Program-made: the position numbers and the translations under genes | In this document: positions 35,243 to 46,249 of the stretch, piece after piece | Layout of the letters: each line of letters starts with the position of its first letter | Position numbering within the stretch: the first letter of the stretch is position 1 | The notes under the pieces: generated by a model | Databases searched by the model: none | What the model was told of the DNA's origin: nothing | What the model saw: the letters and a program-made list of their open reading frames with translations, nothing else | NCBI RefSeq assembly: GCF_023078275.1 | Contig: NC_062973.1 | Coordinates: forward strand, 4,928,926 to 4,992,925 | From: Leguminivora glycinivorella | Taxonomy: Eukaryota > Arthropoda > Insecta > Lepidoptera > Tortricidae | Direction of reading: 5' to 3' | DNA: 64,000 nucleotides

Positions 35243-35347
35243 CTACTAACATAACTAATGATACAATACAATCACATGAGAAAAATTACGCTGTGTCATT
35301 TTTACTGGATACTAGTACGGTTGTATTACAAACTTCTGCTACCATAA

Positions 35348-36725
35348 TCAAGCTACTGGCTTAAAGGCATTTTTATCATCTATAAAATCATTTACCGTAT
35401 AGTAAGCTTTACCTAGCAAACAGCGCTTAACATGTGACTTAAATTTGCCGAGTGGCAAGTTCACTACATCAATGGGGATTTTGTTATAAAAACGTGTACA
35501 GTTCCCAACGAAAGACGTACTAACCTTACGGAGACGGTGGAAGGGCACGGCAAGTTTATGTTTGTTTCTAGTGTTATAGTTATGGATATCACTGTTAAGC
35601 TTGTATTCATGGATGTTTTTCCTAGCATACATAATATTCTCAAGTATGTACTGAGAGGCAACGGTAAGAATGTTCACCTCTTTGAATTTCTCTCTTAGGG
35701 AAGCTCGAGCGCCCAGTCCATATATGGAACGTACAGCTCGCTTTTGCAGCACAAATATCGTCTGAATATCTGCGGCTTTACCCCATAACAGAATTCCATA
35801 CGACATAACACTATGGAAGTAACCAAAGTATACCAGCCTGGCCGTCTCTACGTTTGTTAGCTGTCGGATTCTCCTTACTGCGTAGGCAGCTGAACTAAGT
35901 TTGTTAGCTAAAGTAGCAATATGTGCGTGCCATTGCAGTTTTGAGTCTAAAGTGACTCCCAGGAAAACAGTTTGGTCTTCAAACTCCAGCGTATCACCTT
36001 TTATTTGGATTTTGCTGTTATTTATCTGCTTGACGTTAGGTAACGCAAACTTGATGCATTTGGTTTTCTTGGCGTTCAAAAGTAGATTGTTTGCCGTAAA
36101 CCAGTTAACTATAGTTGATAGGGCATCATTAATACTGTCGAAGCTATTTTCCTTCCTGTCCACTTTGAATATAAGAGAAGTGTCATCCGCAAATAACACT
36201 ATATCATGTCTGCCTTTAACAAGAGTGGGTAGGTCATTAATATATACTAAAAAGAGGAAGGGACCAAGAATTGAACCTTGAGGCACTCCGAGGGCTACCG
36301 GGGACCCCGCCGAATGAGTTCCATTAATAACTACTCTCTGAGTCCTATCCGACAGATATGATGAGACTAAGTCGAGGGCACCGGCTTTTATCCCGTAGTG
36401 GCTTAATTTTCGTTTTAAATTTTCGTGATCTACGCAATCAAATGCCTTGGACAGATCACAGAAAATTCCAACAGCATCTTGAGCTTTTTCCCAAGCGTCA
36501 AAGATGTGCTTTAGGAGTACCGCACCAGCGTCAGTGGTTGATCGACCTTTGGTAAAACCAAATTGATTGCTATCAAGCAGTTTATTTCTGTTGAAATGCG
36601 ACAGCAGTTGATTTAAAATAAGTTTCTCAAACACTTTGCTTAATGCAGGTAGTATTGAAATCGGCCTAAAGTTCGTAGGATCTGTCTTCGTTCCTGATTT
36701 AAACAACGGGATAATTCCTGATTTA
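35348..36725 (-). CDS. LINE reverse transcriptase, C-terminal part, open but truncated
   Basis: About 458 element codons in one frame, ending at 35348; the frame runs a further 46 codons into MITE sequence, which is not element coding. Motifs in order: FRPISILPALSKVFEKLI, FCDLSKAFDCVD, GVPQGSILGPFLFLVYINDLP, VLFADDTSLIF (FADD in place of YADD) and a C-terminal domain ending in FKPVA. Endonuclease and ORF1 are missing because of 5' truncation. No internal stop, so the insertion is young. Confidence 0.85.
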
Positions 36726-36866
36726 ACAGCGATGGGACTTTTCATTCGCACGTATGGCTGCCGCTCACCGCTGTCGCACTTGTCCAATGTCGTGGCCGGG
36801 CCGTAAGTCCTTCGGTATAGACCACAAAAGATTCGAATTTCATTGATTAATAAACGCGGCAAGGCA

Positions 36867-36951
36867 TACAGTCAGCTGCAGAGAAAAGTAGACCCCCTTG
36901 CATGCAAATTTGTATAGCAGGGGGGTCTCCTTTTCTTTATAGTTGACTGTA
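36867..36951. mobile_element. Small palindromic MITE (TACAGTCA ends), copy B
   Basis: Copy B counterpart of 10935-11019. Confidence 0.7.
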
Positions 36952-37106
36952 CACTGCACGTAATAGTATTTCCCATGTAACAGCAACATTATGCCTCTTA
37001 TTTCTTACTAGCTTTTGCCCGCTCGCGTTAGAAAGAGACAAAAAGTATTCTATGTCACTCTTCATCCCTTCAACTATCTCAACTTAAAAAATCACGTCAT
37101 CACTAT

Positions 37107-38492
37107 TATTTTATTTATTTATTTATTTTTATTTTTATTTCAAATATGTTACACAGTATGACAGTAAAAACCAAAGCACTGAGTAACTAAAAATACATAA
37201 GAGCAAAAAAAATAAACACATAAAAGTAAGAAACGTCATCTAGATTTAGGTGACAACGTAACGTCGAGGCTTCGTTGCGTCGTCTGTCCGGGCGTACAAT
37301 TCGGCAGGTTGCCCCGGAACCGTCGAAAGACTACACCCTTCGGCCAGAAGTCTGCACTCGCGATGGTGTCCAGCAGCGGCCGCGGCACGCGCACAACAAA
37401 CGAGCTGAAGTGCACGTAGCGGCGCGACTGCAGCTGCTGCACCCTCAGCGTGAAGCCAGTCTTCCGGCGAACGTACTCCACCACTTCGTCGGCCACGGCG
37501 GAGTAATGCAGGCGAGACACGTAGAGCGGCTTACTTGGTGTGGCGACCCGAAGACCAGAATTAACCGGATCCGCAGTGCCACTCACAGTCTTACGAGGCG
37601 CCCTACGCGCCTTGCTTTTCCTTTCCACCAATGTGAATCCCTCCGTATCTACATTGGTGCGGGAGGACTTCTCCTTAAAAAGAGCCCGTGATTCACATTT
37701 CTTAGAAGGCGTGCTGACCCGGTCAGCTGCTGGCTGCCGGCCGGTGACGCTAGCGTATGAACGCTGACGTAAGCTCGAAGGGGCAGGCGGTTGCACGCGC
37801 GGAGGGCGCGCGGGCGGCGGAGCGGCGCTTGCGACACTTTTTACAGCGTCAACAGGTAATCGAACTGACTTGACACGTGTGTCAGGTCGCGAGTCACGTT
37901 CGAAATTTGAAGCGGCCGGCTGAGTTGGGACATTCCGCAAACATGCTATTTCGTTGCGTAAATCAGCAATGGTAATAAGGCTGGCTTCAAATTTGCTACT
38001 CATTTCGGCTAAACTTGTTTTAAGGACCTCGATTTCCTTAAACAAGCTGCTAATGTCGAGATTTTCCGGAATACACGACGTCGTCGCCACGAACTCCGGA
38101 ATCCGGTCTTGATTCTCCCTGAGGATTTTCTTTATATCTTCAAGGGTCTTCTGTCCGTTTTCATCCCCTCGTCGATGTGGAACATAGGTGCCGGCAATCC
38201 CAAGGGACTGGCACAGCACTTGCTTAGCTTCACAGATGTCATCGATGGTGAAACTCGACGCACGCGAATTCATCTGGACAGCCGTCTTCGCATCCATCGC
38301 TCCTTCCAGTACCAGCTTGTTTTTGCGTTGAAGAAAAGCGAGGAACTCGTTCACGATAGGTTTATTCTGCTGAGAATCACCCATCGTGTCTATTTACTAG
38401 CGGCGGCCGCGCCGCGCCAATTCACAATTTATATTTAAATATTAAATACATCAATGCGTCTACGTTGCAGCGCGCATTGCACACGACTATCA
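37107..38492 (-). mobile_element. ORF1-only retroposon, 1.39 kb, copy B only
   Basis: Inserted with an ACTAT target duplication (37102-37106 and 38493-38497); copy A has the empty site near 11172. The left end is an A/T-rich tail (TTATTTTATTTATTTATTT on the plus strand), the right end a short 5' leader. Between them is one complete ORF (37236-38384) and about 130 bases of 3' UTR. No endonuclease or reverse transcriptase is present. Confidence 0.8.
37236..38384 (-). CDS. LINE ORF1-like protein, 382 aa, intact
   Basis: Starts MGDSQQNKPIVNEFLAFL. Residues about 110-160 form a probable coiled coil (SLFKEIEVLKTSLAEMSSKF...LRNEIACL). A Pro/Ala/Arg-rich basic linker follows. The C-terminal part (about 285-365; PLYVSRLHYSAVADEVVEYV, then FVVRVPRP) looks like the RNA-binding ORF1 domain of lepidopteran CR1/Jockey-type LINEs. 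No CCHC knuckle is seen. Such proteins bind element RNA. Here it comes without a reverse transcriptase, so movement would need one in trans. The frame is higher in GC than the surroundings. Confidence 0.7.
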   Translation of the reverse strand: MGDSQQNKPIVNEFLAFLQRKNKLVLEGAMDAKTAVQMNSRASSFTIDDICEAKQVLCQSLGIAGTYVPHRRGDENGQKTLEDIKKILRENQDRIPEFVATTSCIPENLDISSLFKEIEVLKTSLAEMSSKFEASLITIADLRNEIACLRNVPTQPAASNFERDSRPDTRVKSVRLPVDAVKSVASAAPPPARPPRVQPPAPSSLRQRSYASVTGRQPAADRVSTPSKKCESRALFKEKSSRTNVDTEGFTLVERKSKARRAPRKTVSGTADPVNSGLRVATPSKPLYVSRLHYSAVADEVVEYVRRKTGFTLRVQQLQSRRYVHFSSFVVRVPRPLLDTIASADFWPKGVVFRRFRGNLPNCTPGQTTQRSLDVTLSPKSR

Positions 38493-39940
38493 ACTATGAA
38501 TGCGCCAAAAAAGCAGTAAAAAATGTTGCAGTGGGAAACACTAAACTTATGAACAGGGAGCCTACAGAAGAAGCCACCAGTAGTAAGCTCTTTCTATCGT
38601 TCTTCAATAGCGTAGCGTGATACTGATAGAGAAAGATAACTAGGTACGATACGGTGCGGAGAACTATTGGTATCTTGTCTACGCAGTGAGAAACATCGTC
38701 TAGCGTCAGCGTCATTGTATTTAGTTAAATTAGTTAGTTTTATTGTCCATTTTCCGCAAGCCGATAACCATTACCTATTTTGGCGGGAAATGACGATGTA
38801 GATAGCACTACTTTAACCACCCCAGCTCCTCTACGAAACCTGACAGTGTTTTCAGGTTGCTAAATACCTCTTTCGGTGTGTTAGGCGTACTAAGTATTTG
38901 TTCCTATGTACTTCTACCTGATTACACTCCAGAAAGTGTTTTGTTGTCTCTTCTTCTGCAAATAGTCATTGTGTTAAATTATATAAGCTATATCAAATTT
39001 TTTTTTATTAAGACGCAACAGGAGGGGTCAATTCTCCATACAAAAGCTCTCGACCATTTCCTCCCTAGTTTTTAAAGATAGAGCAATGATTTTTTCAACA
39101 CAGATTATTATTATTTGTATCTGTGTCTGACCGTTTTTTTATACTCTTATTTTTAAAGACGCTAGAGCCCATTAAAATTTTCCAAGAACGCCCGTGTTGA
39201 TTATGGTGCAAAAAAAGGTGTGGTAGGTATTCAAAAATGGTAATAATGTGCCAAAAAAACTAAACGGTCTGATACAGATTATTTTATTGTTATTGAGATT
39301 CACAAATTTCATTACGATTGATTAAATTTTGAAGGAGGAAACAATTTTAAAGATTTTTTCGCAATATCTTTTAACTGAGTTGTTCTTAATTGACTACCTA
39401 TATTTTTTCGATAGATCTAGTTAATAACACTAGTAATAGTAGTACTTTAACCAAAATTCCCAAATTCAAAAGGGGGCACCTTTCCATTGTAGCATTTTCG
39501 GTCCATTTGCGTCTTAAGGTACATGAAATAAGGATGATAATAATAACCTATAATTATTTTATTGGAGAGGTATATTGTATTATGTTTTTTTTGTATTTTA
39601 CCTTTTTATTCAAATATTATAAACAACCTAACTTAAGACGTAAAATGAATAAAGAGAATTACCTTAAGACTATAGGTAGGGTAAGATTTTAAAATTTAAT
39701 AGTAAATTTTTATCTTAAATTTGAGGGTATCGCAACGTATGGTTTATAAAAGAAAATAAAATCAAATCAAATACAATTACATACATTTTATTTGTATTTT
39801 ATACATCAATATTCATAATAACTCAAAAAATATATAGGCTACCATTAGTTTACTTGTATACGTACTATGTAGGTCCAGTTGAGTATAAAACTATAGTTAC
39901 TTTGGCACAAAATTTGCCGATGTAAGCCAGCGTTCCCACT
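38493..39940. other. Spacer in copy B, no gene
   Basis: Matches 11168-12202 and 14790-15010 of copy A, with a dispersed repeat at about 39015-39290. From 39770 to 39940 it is AT-rich sequence absent from copy A. Confidence 0.55.
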
Positions 39941-40735
39941 TAAGCGTCGCGTGTCTCGGGGCGCGCAACGACGTCCGCGCCACGCCGCCTGAATGTAATT
40001 AAAAAAACCGGCCAAGAGCGTGTCGGGCCACGCTCAGTGTAGGGTTCCGTAGTTTTCCGTATTTTTCTCAAAAACTACTGAACCTATCAAGTTCAAAATA
40101 ATTTTCCTAGAAAGTTTTTATAATGTTCTACTTTTGTGATTTTTTTCATATTTTTTAAACTTATGGTTCAAAAGTTAGAGGGGGGGGGACGCACTTTTTT
40201 TTCCTTTAGGAGCGATTATTTCCAAAAATATTAATATTATCAAAAAACGATCTTAGTAAACCCTTATTCATTTTTAATTACCTATCCAACAATATATCAC
40301 ACGTTGGGGTTGGAAAAAAAATATCAGCCCCCACTTTATATGTAGGGGGGGGTACCCTAATAAAACATTTTTTCCATTTTTTATTTTTGCACTTTGTTGG
40401 CGTGATTGATATACATATTGGTACCAAATTTCAGTATTCTAGTGCTAACGGTTACTGAGATTATTCGCGGACGGACGGACGGACGGACAGACAGACATGG
40501 CGAAACTATAAGGGTTCCTAGTTGACTACGGAACCCTAAAAACGTCTCCTCAGTACATTTTGTATAGGAAGGACGTAAGACGCGCCCCCAGGCGGCGCGG
40601 CGCGCGCCACGCCGCCGCCACGCCACCTGGGGCGCGTCTTACGTCCTTCCTATACAAAATGTACTGAGGAGACGTTTTTTTGAATTACATCCAGGCGGCA
40701 TGGCGCGGACGTCCGTTCCGCACCTCAGGACATGC
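39940..40735. mobile_element. GC-rich palindromic MITE interrupted by a GGCCAAGAGCG repeat
   Basis: Outer arms GACGTCCGCGCCACGCCGCCTG...TGTAATT and the inverse AATTACATCCAGGCGGCATGG surround an inner palindrome (about 40540-40680; AACGTCTCCTCAGTACATTT, then GGACGTAAGACGCGCCCC and complements). The repeat at 40001-40542 sits in the left arm. The right inner arm remains immediately adjacent. Confidence 0.7.
40001..40542. mobile_element. GGCCAAGAGCG-type dispersed repeat
   Basis: Same family as 22642-23206, with a (GGAC)n tract of about five units and the end CTACGGAACCCTAAAAA. Confidence 0.85.
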
Positions 40736-40802
40736 GTCTCTTAGATGTGGCCGGTCCCTAAGCTTTTCGCAATGGTAAAAATAGGTACTTGAATTAAAAA
40801 TA

Positions 40803-41095
40803 CATCACCATCATAAATTGAAGATAATCTCTTGTTGGTGGAATATTTTCCAGCTATTTCTATCCTGTGCCAGCTCTTTGACTCTTTGATCCGACACGAC
40901 CACTTTTTTATAACTATTCTGGAGGGGCGGATAGGACGTAAGAGATGTCGAGGAAAGCCCAGACGCAGCTATATGGACCAAGTAAAATAAAAAGTAGGGA
41001 CCGTGTCGTATCAAAGAGTCAAAGAGCTGGCACAGGATAGAAATAGCTGGAAAATATTCTACCGACAAGAGATTATCTTCAATTTATGATGATGA
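40803..41095. repeat. Inverted pair of LINE tail relics, copy B
   Basis: The tail (GTCAAAGAGCTGGCACAGGA...ATTATCTTCAATTTATGATG) lies on the minus strand at 40803-40890 and on the plus strand at 41010-41095, enclosing the GRPRR-like segment. Confidence 0.65.
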
Positions 41096-41169
41096 TATAT
41101 TCTTATTTCAAGTACCTACCTAATCTACCTATGATAGCAAGTATGCGGAATAAAAGATCTTCTAAATAT

Positions 41170-41330
41170 ACGCTGCGCTGCGCGGTATGTACATATATGC
41201 GTGCCGTTTACGAGAACCTACGCAACACATGTAAGCAGATGAGTATGATTCATTCTTGTTCATTCTCTCCCGCTTGCATGTGTTGCGTACGTACATGGTA
41301 CGCATACATAAGTACATACTGCGCGGCGCG
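41170..41330. mobile_element. Palindromic MITE, intact, copy B
   Basis: Intact counterpart of 16575-16750, with CGCTGCGCTGCGCGG at the left and its inverse-like GCGCGGCGCGGCGGCG at the right. Confidence 0.7.
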
Positions 41331-41360
41331 GCGGCGCACGTTTGTTAAAAGAATTATTAC

Positions 41361-41478
41361 TGGTGCCGTAGTCGAATGGCATTTCTGTGACGCGAAACGA
41401 AATCGAAACTCCGCGGAAGGTAGTCGGCCTCTGTACGCAAGGGCGATAGAGCGTTTGTGCCATTCGGCTACGTACCCT
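41361..41478. mobile_element. Palindromic MITE (CCGTAGTCGAATGGCA ends)
   Basis: The left end GCCGTAGTCGAATGGCA and right end TGCCATTCGGCTACG are inverted; the interior is CG-rich. It lies between the end of copy B and the Tc1/mariner-type element. Confidence 0.6.
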
Positions 41479-41699
41479 GGTCAATGGTCAATTGGTCATA
41501 ATATACTGTACCGCCTACGGACAAAAGGGTTCAAGGTTGAACACGCCAAAACTGAGGCATATAAATTCATTTGCTGCTTCGTTATAATAAAAGGTATAGA
41601 ATTTTTTTGATGCCAAATAAATCGTAAAAAAGTATAGTTTTTAAATATATCAGTTACTTTTGTGAAAGATTTATATATGTAGCGATATCGAACAGGCAA

Positions 41700-43160
41700 C
41701 TGAAACAACGTGAACTTATTTTGCACGAAAACACAAAAAATCTAAAACTCAGCTACAGGGATGTGGGTAAAAGATTAAAATTTCCACAATCCACTGTTTG
41801 TTGCATATTGAAAAGGTTTCGGGAACGCCTAACTTTAGAACTAAAGCCAGGAATTGGTGGGTTGCAGGGTATAAAGGATAAAAACCGGCCAAGAGCGTGT
41901 CGGGCCACGCTCAGTGTAGGGTTCCGTAGTTTTCCGTATTTTTCTCAAAAACTACTGAACCTATCAAGTTCAAAAATATTTTCCTAGAAAGTCTTTATAA
42001 AGTTCTACATTTGTGATTTTTTTCATATTTTTTAAACATAATTATGGTTCAAAAGTTAGAGGGGGGGGACGGACTTTTTTTTCCTTTAGGAGCGATTATT
42101 TCCGAAAATATTAATATTATCAAAAAACGATCTTAGGAAACCCTTATTCATATTTCAATACCTATCCAACAATGTATCACACGTTGGGGTTAGAATGAAA
42201 AAAAATATCAGCCCCCACTTTACATGTAGGGGGGGTACCCTAATAAAACATTTTTTTCCATTTTTTATTTTTGTACTTTGTTGGCGTGATTGATATACAT
42301 ATTGGTACCAAATTTTAGCTTTCTAGTGCTAACGGTTACTGAGATTATCCGCGGACGGACGGACGGACGGACGGACGGACGGACGGAAAGACAGACATGG
42401 CGAAACTATAAGGGTTCCTAGTTGACTACGGAACCCTAAAAAAGAAGGAACGCTGATGTTACCTCGTGACGTGGCTAAAAAGTAAAGATGTCCCAATCGT
42501 ATGTTCAAAAGGTGAAACGTAGAGCAGGGCTAAGAAGTTTTAAAGCACAAAACGGCACCAGATCGGAATATAAGACAGAAATCAGCAGCAGAAACTCGAT
42601 TGAGAAACTATACGAAAATTTATTAACAAAATTTGACTGCGTTCTGATGGATGGTGAAACTTACATAAAATCCGATTTCTAAGAAATCCCTGGCCAAGAG
42701 TTTTATACTAGCAAAAGTAGCACAGAGGCTCCCAAAGACTGTCAAATAAAAAAAGATCTAAGTTTCCAAAAAAAATACCTACTTTGGCAGGCAATTAGCA
42801 GTTGCGGGAAAAGAAGCAGCTCTTTTGTCACTACCGGAACAATAAAGGGCAGCATCTATCAAAAAGAATGCTTACAAAAGCGATTACTTCCGTTTATTAA
42901 GAAACACCACTCCTGGCCTTTATTTTGGCCAGACCTTGCCAGGTGTTACTACGCGAAACCAGTCATGGAGTGGTACAAAGCAAATGGTTTAGCCGTGGTA
43001 CCGAAATATAGCTATCAACTAAATTGCCTAGAACTCCGGCCTATCGAGGAATATTGGAGTATAATGAAAGGGTTTCTTAAAAAGAGAGGCGGGGAGGTTA
43101 ATTCCGCGGAGGAGCGGCGAAAACTGTGGATCTGGCGACAAAGAGGTATCCTGACGTGAT
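41700..43160 (+). pseudogene. Tc1/mariner-type transposase, broken
   Basis: The N-terminal helix-turn-helix reads YRDVGKRLKFPQSTVCCILKRF; after the nested repeat the frame resumes with KMSQSYVQKVKRRAGLRSFK. The catalytic region contains CVLMDGETY and FWPDLARCYYA (Asp residues) and LELRPIEEYWSIMK (final Glu). Several frameshifts and stops separate the parts. Inactive. Confidence 0.75.
41881..42443. mobile_element. GGCCAAGAGCG-type dispersed repeat nested in the transposase
   Basis: Same family as 22642-23206 and 40001-40542, splitting the transposase between the DNA-binding helices and the catalytic part. It has about nine GGAC units. Confidence 0.85.
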
Positions 43161-43287
43161 GGTGCAAACTCTTATGAGTCGTGTTCGAAGAAAAGTACGA
43201 TCGAGGGCTTATTCGTCGAGAAAGCTTGACTAATTATGGTTTGCATTTAAAATACATTAAATTTGCTCATATTTAAATCAAACATCT

Positions 43288-43302
43288 TTTATTTATTTAT
43301 TA
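43288..43302 (-). terminator. Overlapping AATAAA poly(A) signals for gene 3, inside a transposon end
   Basis: On the minus strand the sequence reads TAATAAATAAATAAA, about 55-70 bases after the stop codon of gene 3. It lies inside the right end of the Tc1/mariner-type element at 41533-43357. If used, the transposon supplies the 3' end of the gene. Confidence 0.5.
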
Positions 43303-43356
43303 TATTTTTTTTATAATAAACATTTAAGTGTGCCCCATTTTTGGCGTGTTTAACCT

Positions 43357-46197
43357 TTAATCAACTTGACAGACAGCCGTGTAACCAGTTCCCATATCGC
43401 ACGCGTTGACTCCTCTCCTTAGACGAAAATAGCCTTTTTCGCCCCATATCCTGCCCCACGAGTTCTTGATCAGCCAGTACTGTTTACCGTTTTCTAAAAA
43501 AAAAATATGAATTTTATTTTAATTTTTCCTTAATAAAAACCGAAACTTCTCAATAGATAATCAGACTTTAAAAAGTAATTTAGTTTTTATTTTATTTTAT
43601 AAAAATAGTGACCAAGGCAATTACTGGAATTAGTTGCCAAACCAACCTCAGGTCCACATGAGCCGTGGCAAAAAGCCGGGATAATGCAAGAAATATTGGT
43701 TACATGGTTACAACTCAATTATAAAAAAATATTTAAGTTGAGTTGGGAACTATAAACTTGGTAAAAAGATAAAAAATGCAAAGCAGCCTTTCTTCCCGTA
43801 CATATTACAATCGACTGTTCGATATTGGTTCAATTTTATTGTGCTATGGGTTATAAAATTCTTCACAATTTCGTTTTCTTTCAACTCTTTAATTGCAAAG
43901 TTTGGCACAAAAACTTGAGCAGCCGGCGTATTATGCTTCTAATTGTATTTATAATTTATCCACGTCGATAAAACATCTGTAACTCTCACATTGACATAAT
44001 CGCCAAAGCGTGGCGGATACTTCATCCACATAGGTAAGTGATAAAACGAGGAGGCACACTGACATTTTATCCCGCCAGGCGGCGCCTGTGCAAGTGTCTA
44101 GGCATGTCACTGTCATTCATATGTGTGAGAGAAAAAAAAGAATCATCTTCTCGCTGTCTCGTATGAAATTCTTTATCTGTGCAATGGACTAATAAAGTGT
44201 CGCCATCTGTCATAACCTTTGAGTGTGCCTAGTAAGCATATTACGCATTACGCGGGCAGTTCCTGTGCTCTGCTTTCCGATTTTTGCAGTAGAGGCGTGA
44301 GTTTATTTAGATATTTAATAGTATTTCAAGTAGTTTTTTAAATGAATTCTTACAAACCTTCTCCATATCCCACCAAGAGTACGCCGTGGTCAATTTGTTG
44401 TCCAATGCATAGGTTCGGTTCTAGTATTCCATGTTTATAAGTAAATAAATCTTCCGCGCTTAGGGCTGTCAAAATGAAAGTAGATGTCAAAGATTACATT
44501 GTTTATTTTGATATTATCGCATACTTAAAGGGTTATTAATCTAAGCCCCACGGAACATATTGTATATTCATATGGTTTAATTAAAAATACTAGCTTTATT
44601 TCGTCATACAAAATAATTCTGCAGGCATCGTGTATACGATTAGGTTTAGTAAAACGTTTTAATATTTATAACACGTTGTTCTGTCGTAAAACGCTCCATA
44701 GCAAATTTTCCATATCTATCACAAACAAATTTTCATGCAGCGCCGCCAAAACAAAATGGCGGCAAAAATCACAATATGTACGCATAAAAAAAACTATTTA
44801 GACTATGTAAGGTACCCACCAACTGAAAGAGGTCCATATTTTGCCAACAGTTTTTTAAGTTGCTCTTCATCTTTGATCTCCACTTCTCTGCCATCTAACA
44901 CCGAGGCAATCGCTAAACTCTTATTATCATGGCAGTGGTGTTTTCTGGGTTTATAGCGATAGTTTTCTTCCTTTTCTAACTTTTTCTCTCTCCTAGCTAG
45001 TTCCCTGTAAGTAAAGTTACAGTTATTGCACTTGCAGCATAGGTATTAACTTGCTTGTTGTACACTGTGGTCCCTGAAAAACTCGAAAGATTTTTCTATC
45101 TCAAAGATTTATCATTCTCTTTCTACTACTATATTGCCGTGTTCCTCTAGTTCCCAGGAATCACCGTCACTATTGCTGCCCCAGTCACTCTCTGGTTACA
45201 AATATATTGCCGCGCTCCTCTAGCCCCCGAGCTAGGAGTCACTTGCCAGTTGCCACCATAATTGCTGTCTCATTCACTCTCTAGCTATACATTTATATAG
45301 AAAAGCACATGTAAGTATTAAAAATAAACTCACTTAAAAACTTGGTGCATGATCCCCCCCCAGCATGTTCCTAACCATAGACAGTCGAGGGCCTGTCCTT
45401 CGGAGAAGGCAAGGCATTGCTTGTGTTTGAGGGCGTATTGCCCTTCAATTTCGCCTGTAAAAAAAAAATTCGTTTCAACTGGCAGAAACAGATCAATTAT
45501 GGCTAACAACAGTAACTGTAATATCATAAGGCTACTATTTAAATGATTAAAAAAAGTTTTAATGCCACAAGCTTTGCAACTAAAAAAACTAGTTGAATAA
45601 GTACCAAGAAAATGTACCTTATAATAAAATTCACCATTAGTCATTTGCCACGCTAGGACATTAATTAGCTCGCGAGATGCCTCGCTCTGTGCTGCATTTA
45701 GCTAAAGGCATTAATATGAGAATGGAAAGAACGTATATATAGAAAACAAGTGATAATTAGTTACCAACAGCACTGAAGATATAGCAACTACCACACATTC
45801 CTTGGTCCTTAACATGAGTAACTACATGTGCGTCTCTCCAGTCCAACTCGTCCGCAGCCTGGGGCAAATCTGGGAGCACCGTTTTCGTTCTATTCCCACT
45901 TGGGAGTTTGAAACCAAGGTATTGCTCCCGCTCGTCAGCTTTTAAATCAGCAAAGTGGTTTACTGCGAACACGGTGTCAGGGAACATAGCGTTTTGTTCA
46001 TTAATAACCTTCAAGGTTTTCTTGAAAATTTCGAGTCGTTCGTAATATTCCCTTTGGTCATATACTTTATCATGCTCTTGAATGAAGTCCTTGAACAGGT
46101 TTTCAGCATCTTCTAATTCGTAGTATGGTTTTTCGTAAATCGCTTGGACCGTGCTGCTAGCGAGGCAGATCGTCGCAAGGACAATCTGTTTAAACAT
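43357..46197 (-). CDS. Papain-family (C1A) cysteine protease, gene 3, five exons, full catalytic triad
   Basis: Exons on the minus strand: 45765-46197, 45334-45454, 44820-45004, 44358-44465 and 43357-43493. They sum to 984 nt, 327 aa, near the usual length for cathepsin L/F-like preproenzymes. I chose the ATG at 46197 because it puts the signal peptide (MFKQIVLATICLASS) at the N terminus; an in-frame ATG at 46212 adds five residues. The I29 propeptide has ERLEIF and NHFADL. Catalytic residues are Gln and Cys in DQGMCGSCYIFSA, His in DHGVLLVGYG and Asn in LIKNSWG. Exon 2 has FSEGQALDC, but GTCWGG replaces the common GCxGG. Exon 3 is Lys/Arg/Glu-rich, unlike gene 2. A secreted, lysosomal or gut protease is expected. 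The stop codon is at the end of a Tc1/mariner-type element. Confidence 0.88.
43494..44357. other. Intron 4 of gene 3
   Basis: AT-rich. About 44040-44260 is more balanced in base content and may be an old repeat (it starts GAGGAGGCACACTGACATT), but I could not define ends. No exon-like sequence. Confidence 0.5.
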
Positions 46198-46249
46198 GGT
46201 ATTCGTTTGCAACTATCATATGAGCCTCCAAGAACGTTATTAGTGGACC

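Larger units (their letters stand above)
33994..36725 (-). mobile_element. 5'-truncated CR1/Jockey-like LINE, copy B only
   Basis: Inserted inside the Harbinger-type MITE; copy A has it uninterrupted. The 3' end is on the left and finishes with ATTTTGTATTTTGTATTTTG, a short-repeat tail. It is 5' truncated within the reverse transcriptase. Target duplication is at most about 3 bases (ACA). The 3' UTR is about 1.35 kb and carries a repeated stem-loop. Confidence 0.85.
33925..36803. mobile_element. Harbinger-type MITE, copy B, split by a LINE
   Basis: Counterpart of 10728-10871 whose centre is interrupted by the LINE at 33994-36725. Confidence 0.75.
21094..41319. repeat. Segmental tandem duplication, copy B
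   Basis: Partner of 1-16750, in the same orientation. It carries exons 1-2 of gene 2 and the spacer between genes 2 and 3. Insertions absent from copy A are 22642-23206, 25780-29388, 29442-31537, 33994-36725, 37107-38492 and the composite at about 39940-40735. Outside these insertions the copies differ by scattered substitutions and small indels, for example a 22-base versus 17-base G run. Confidence 0.95.
41533..43357 (+). mobile_element. Tc1/mariner-superfamily element abutting gene 3
   Basis: The ends AAGGTTGAACACGCCAAAAC (left) and AAGGTTAAACACGCCAAAAA (reverse complement of right) are inverted. TA lies outside the right end; the left has TC, so one target dinucleotide has changed. It contains a broken transposase and a nested repeat at 41881-42443. 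Its right end touches the gene 3 stop codon. Confidence 0.75.

Noticed and set aside
45330..45644. 104-aa minus-strand frame as a separate gene
   Set aside because: Its C-terminal part is exon 2 of protease gene 3; the rest is intron 1.
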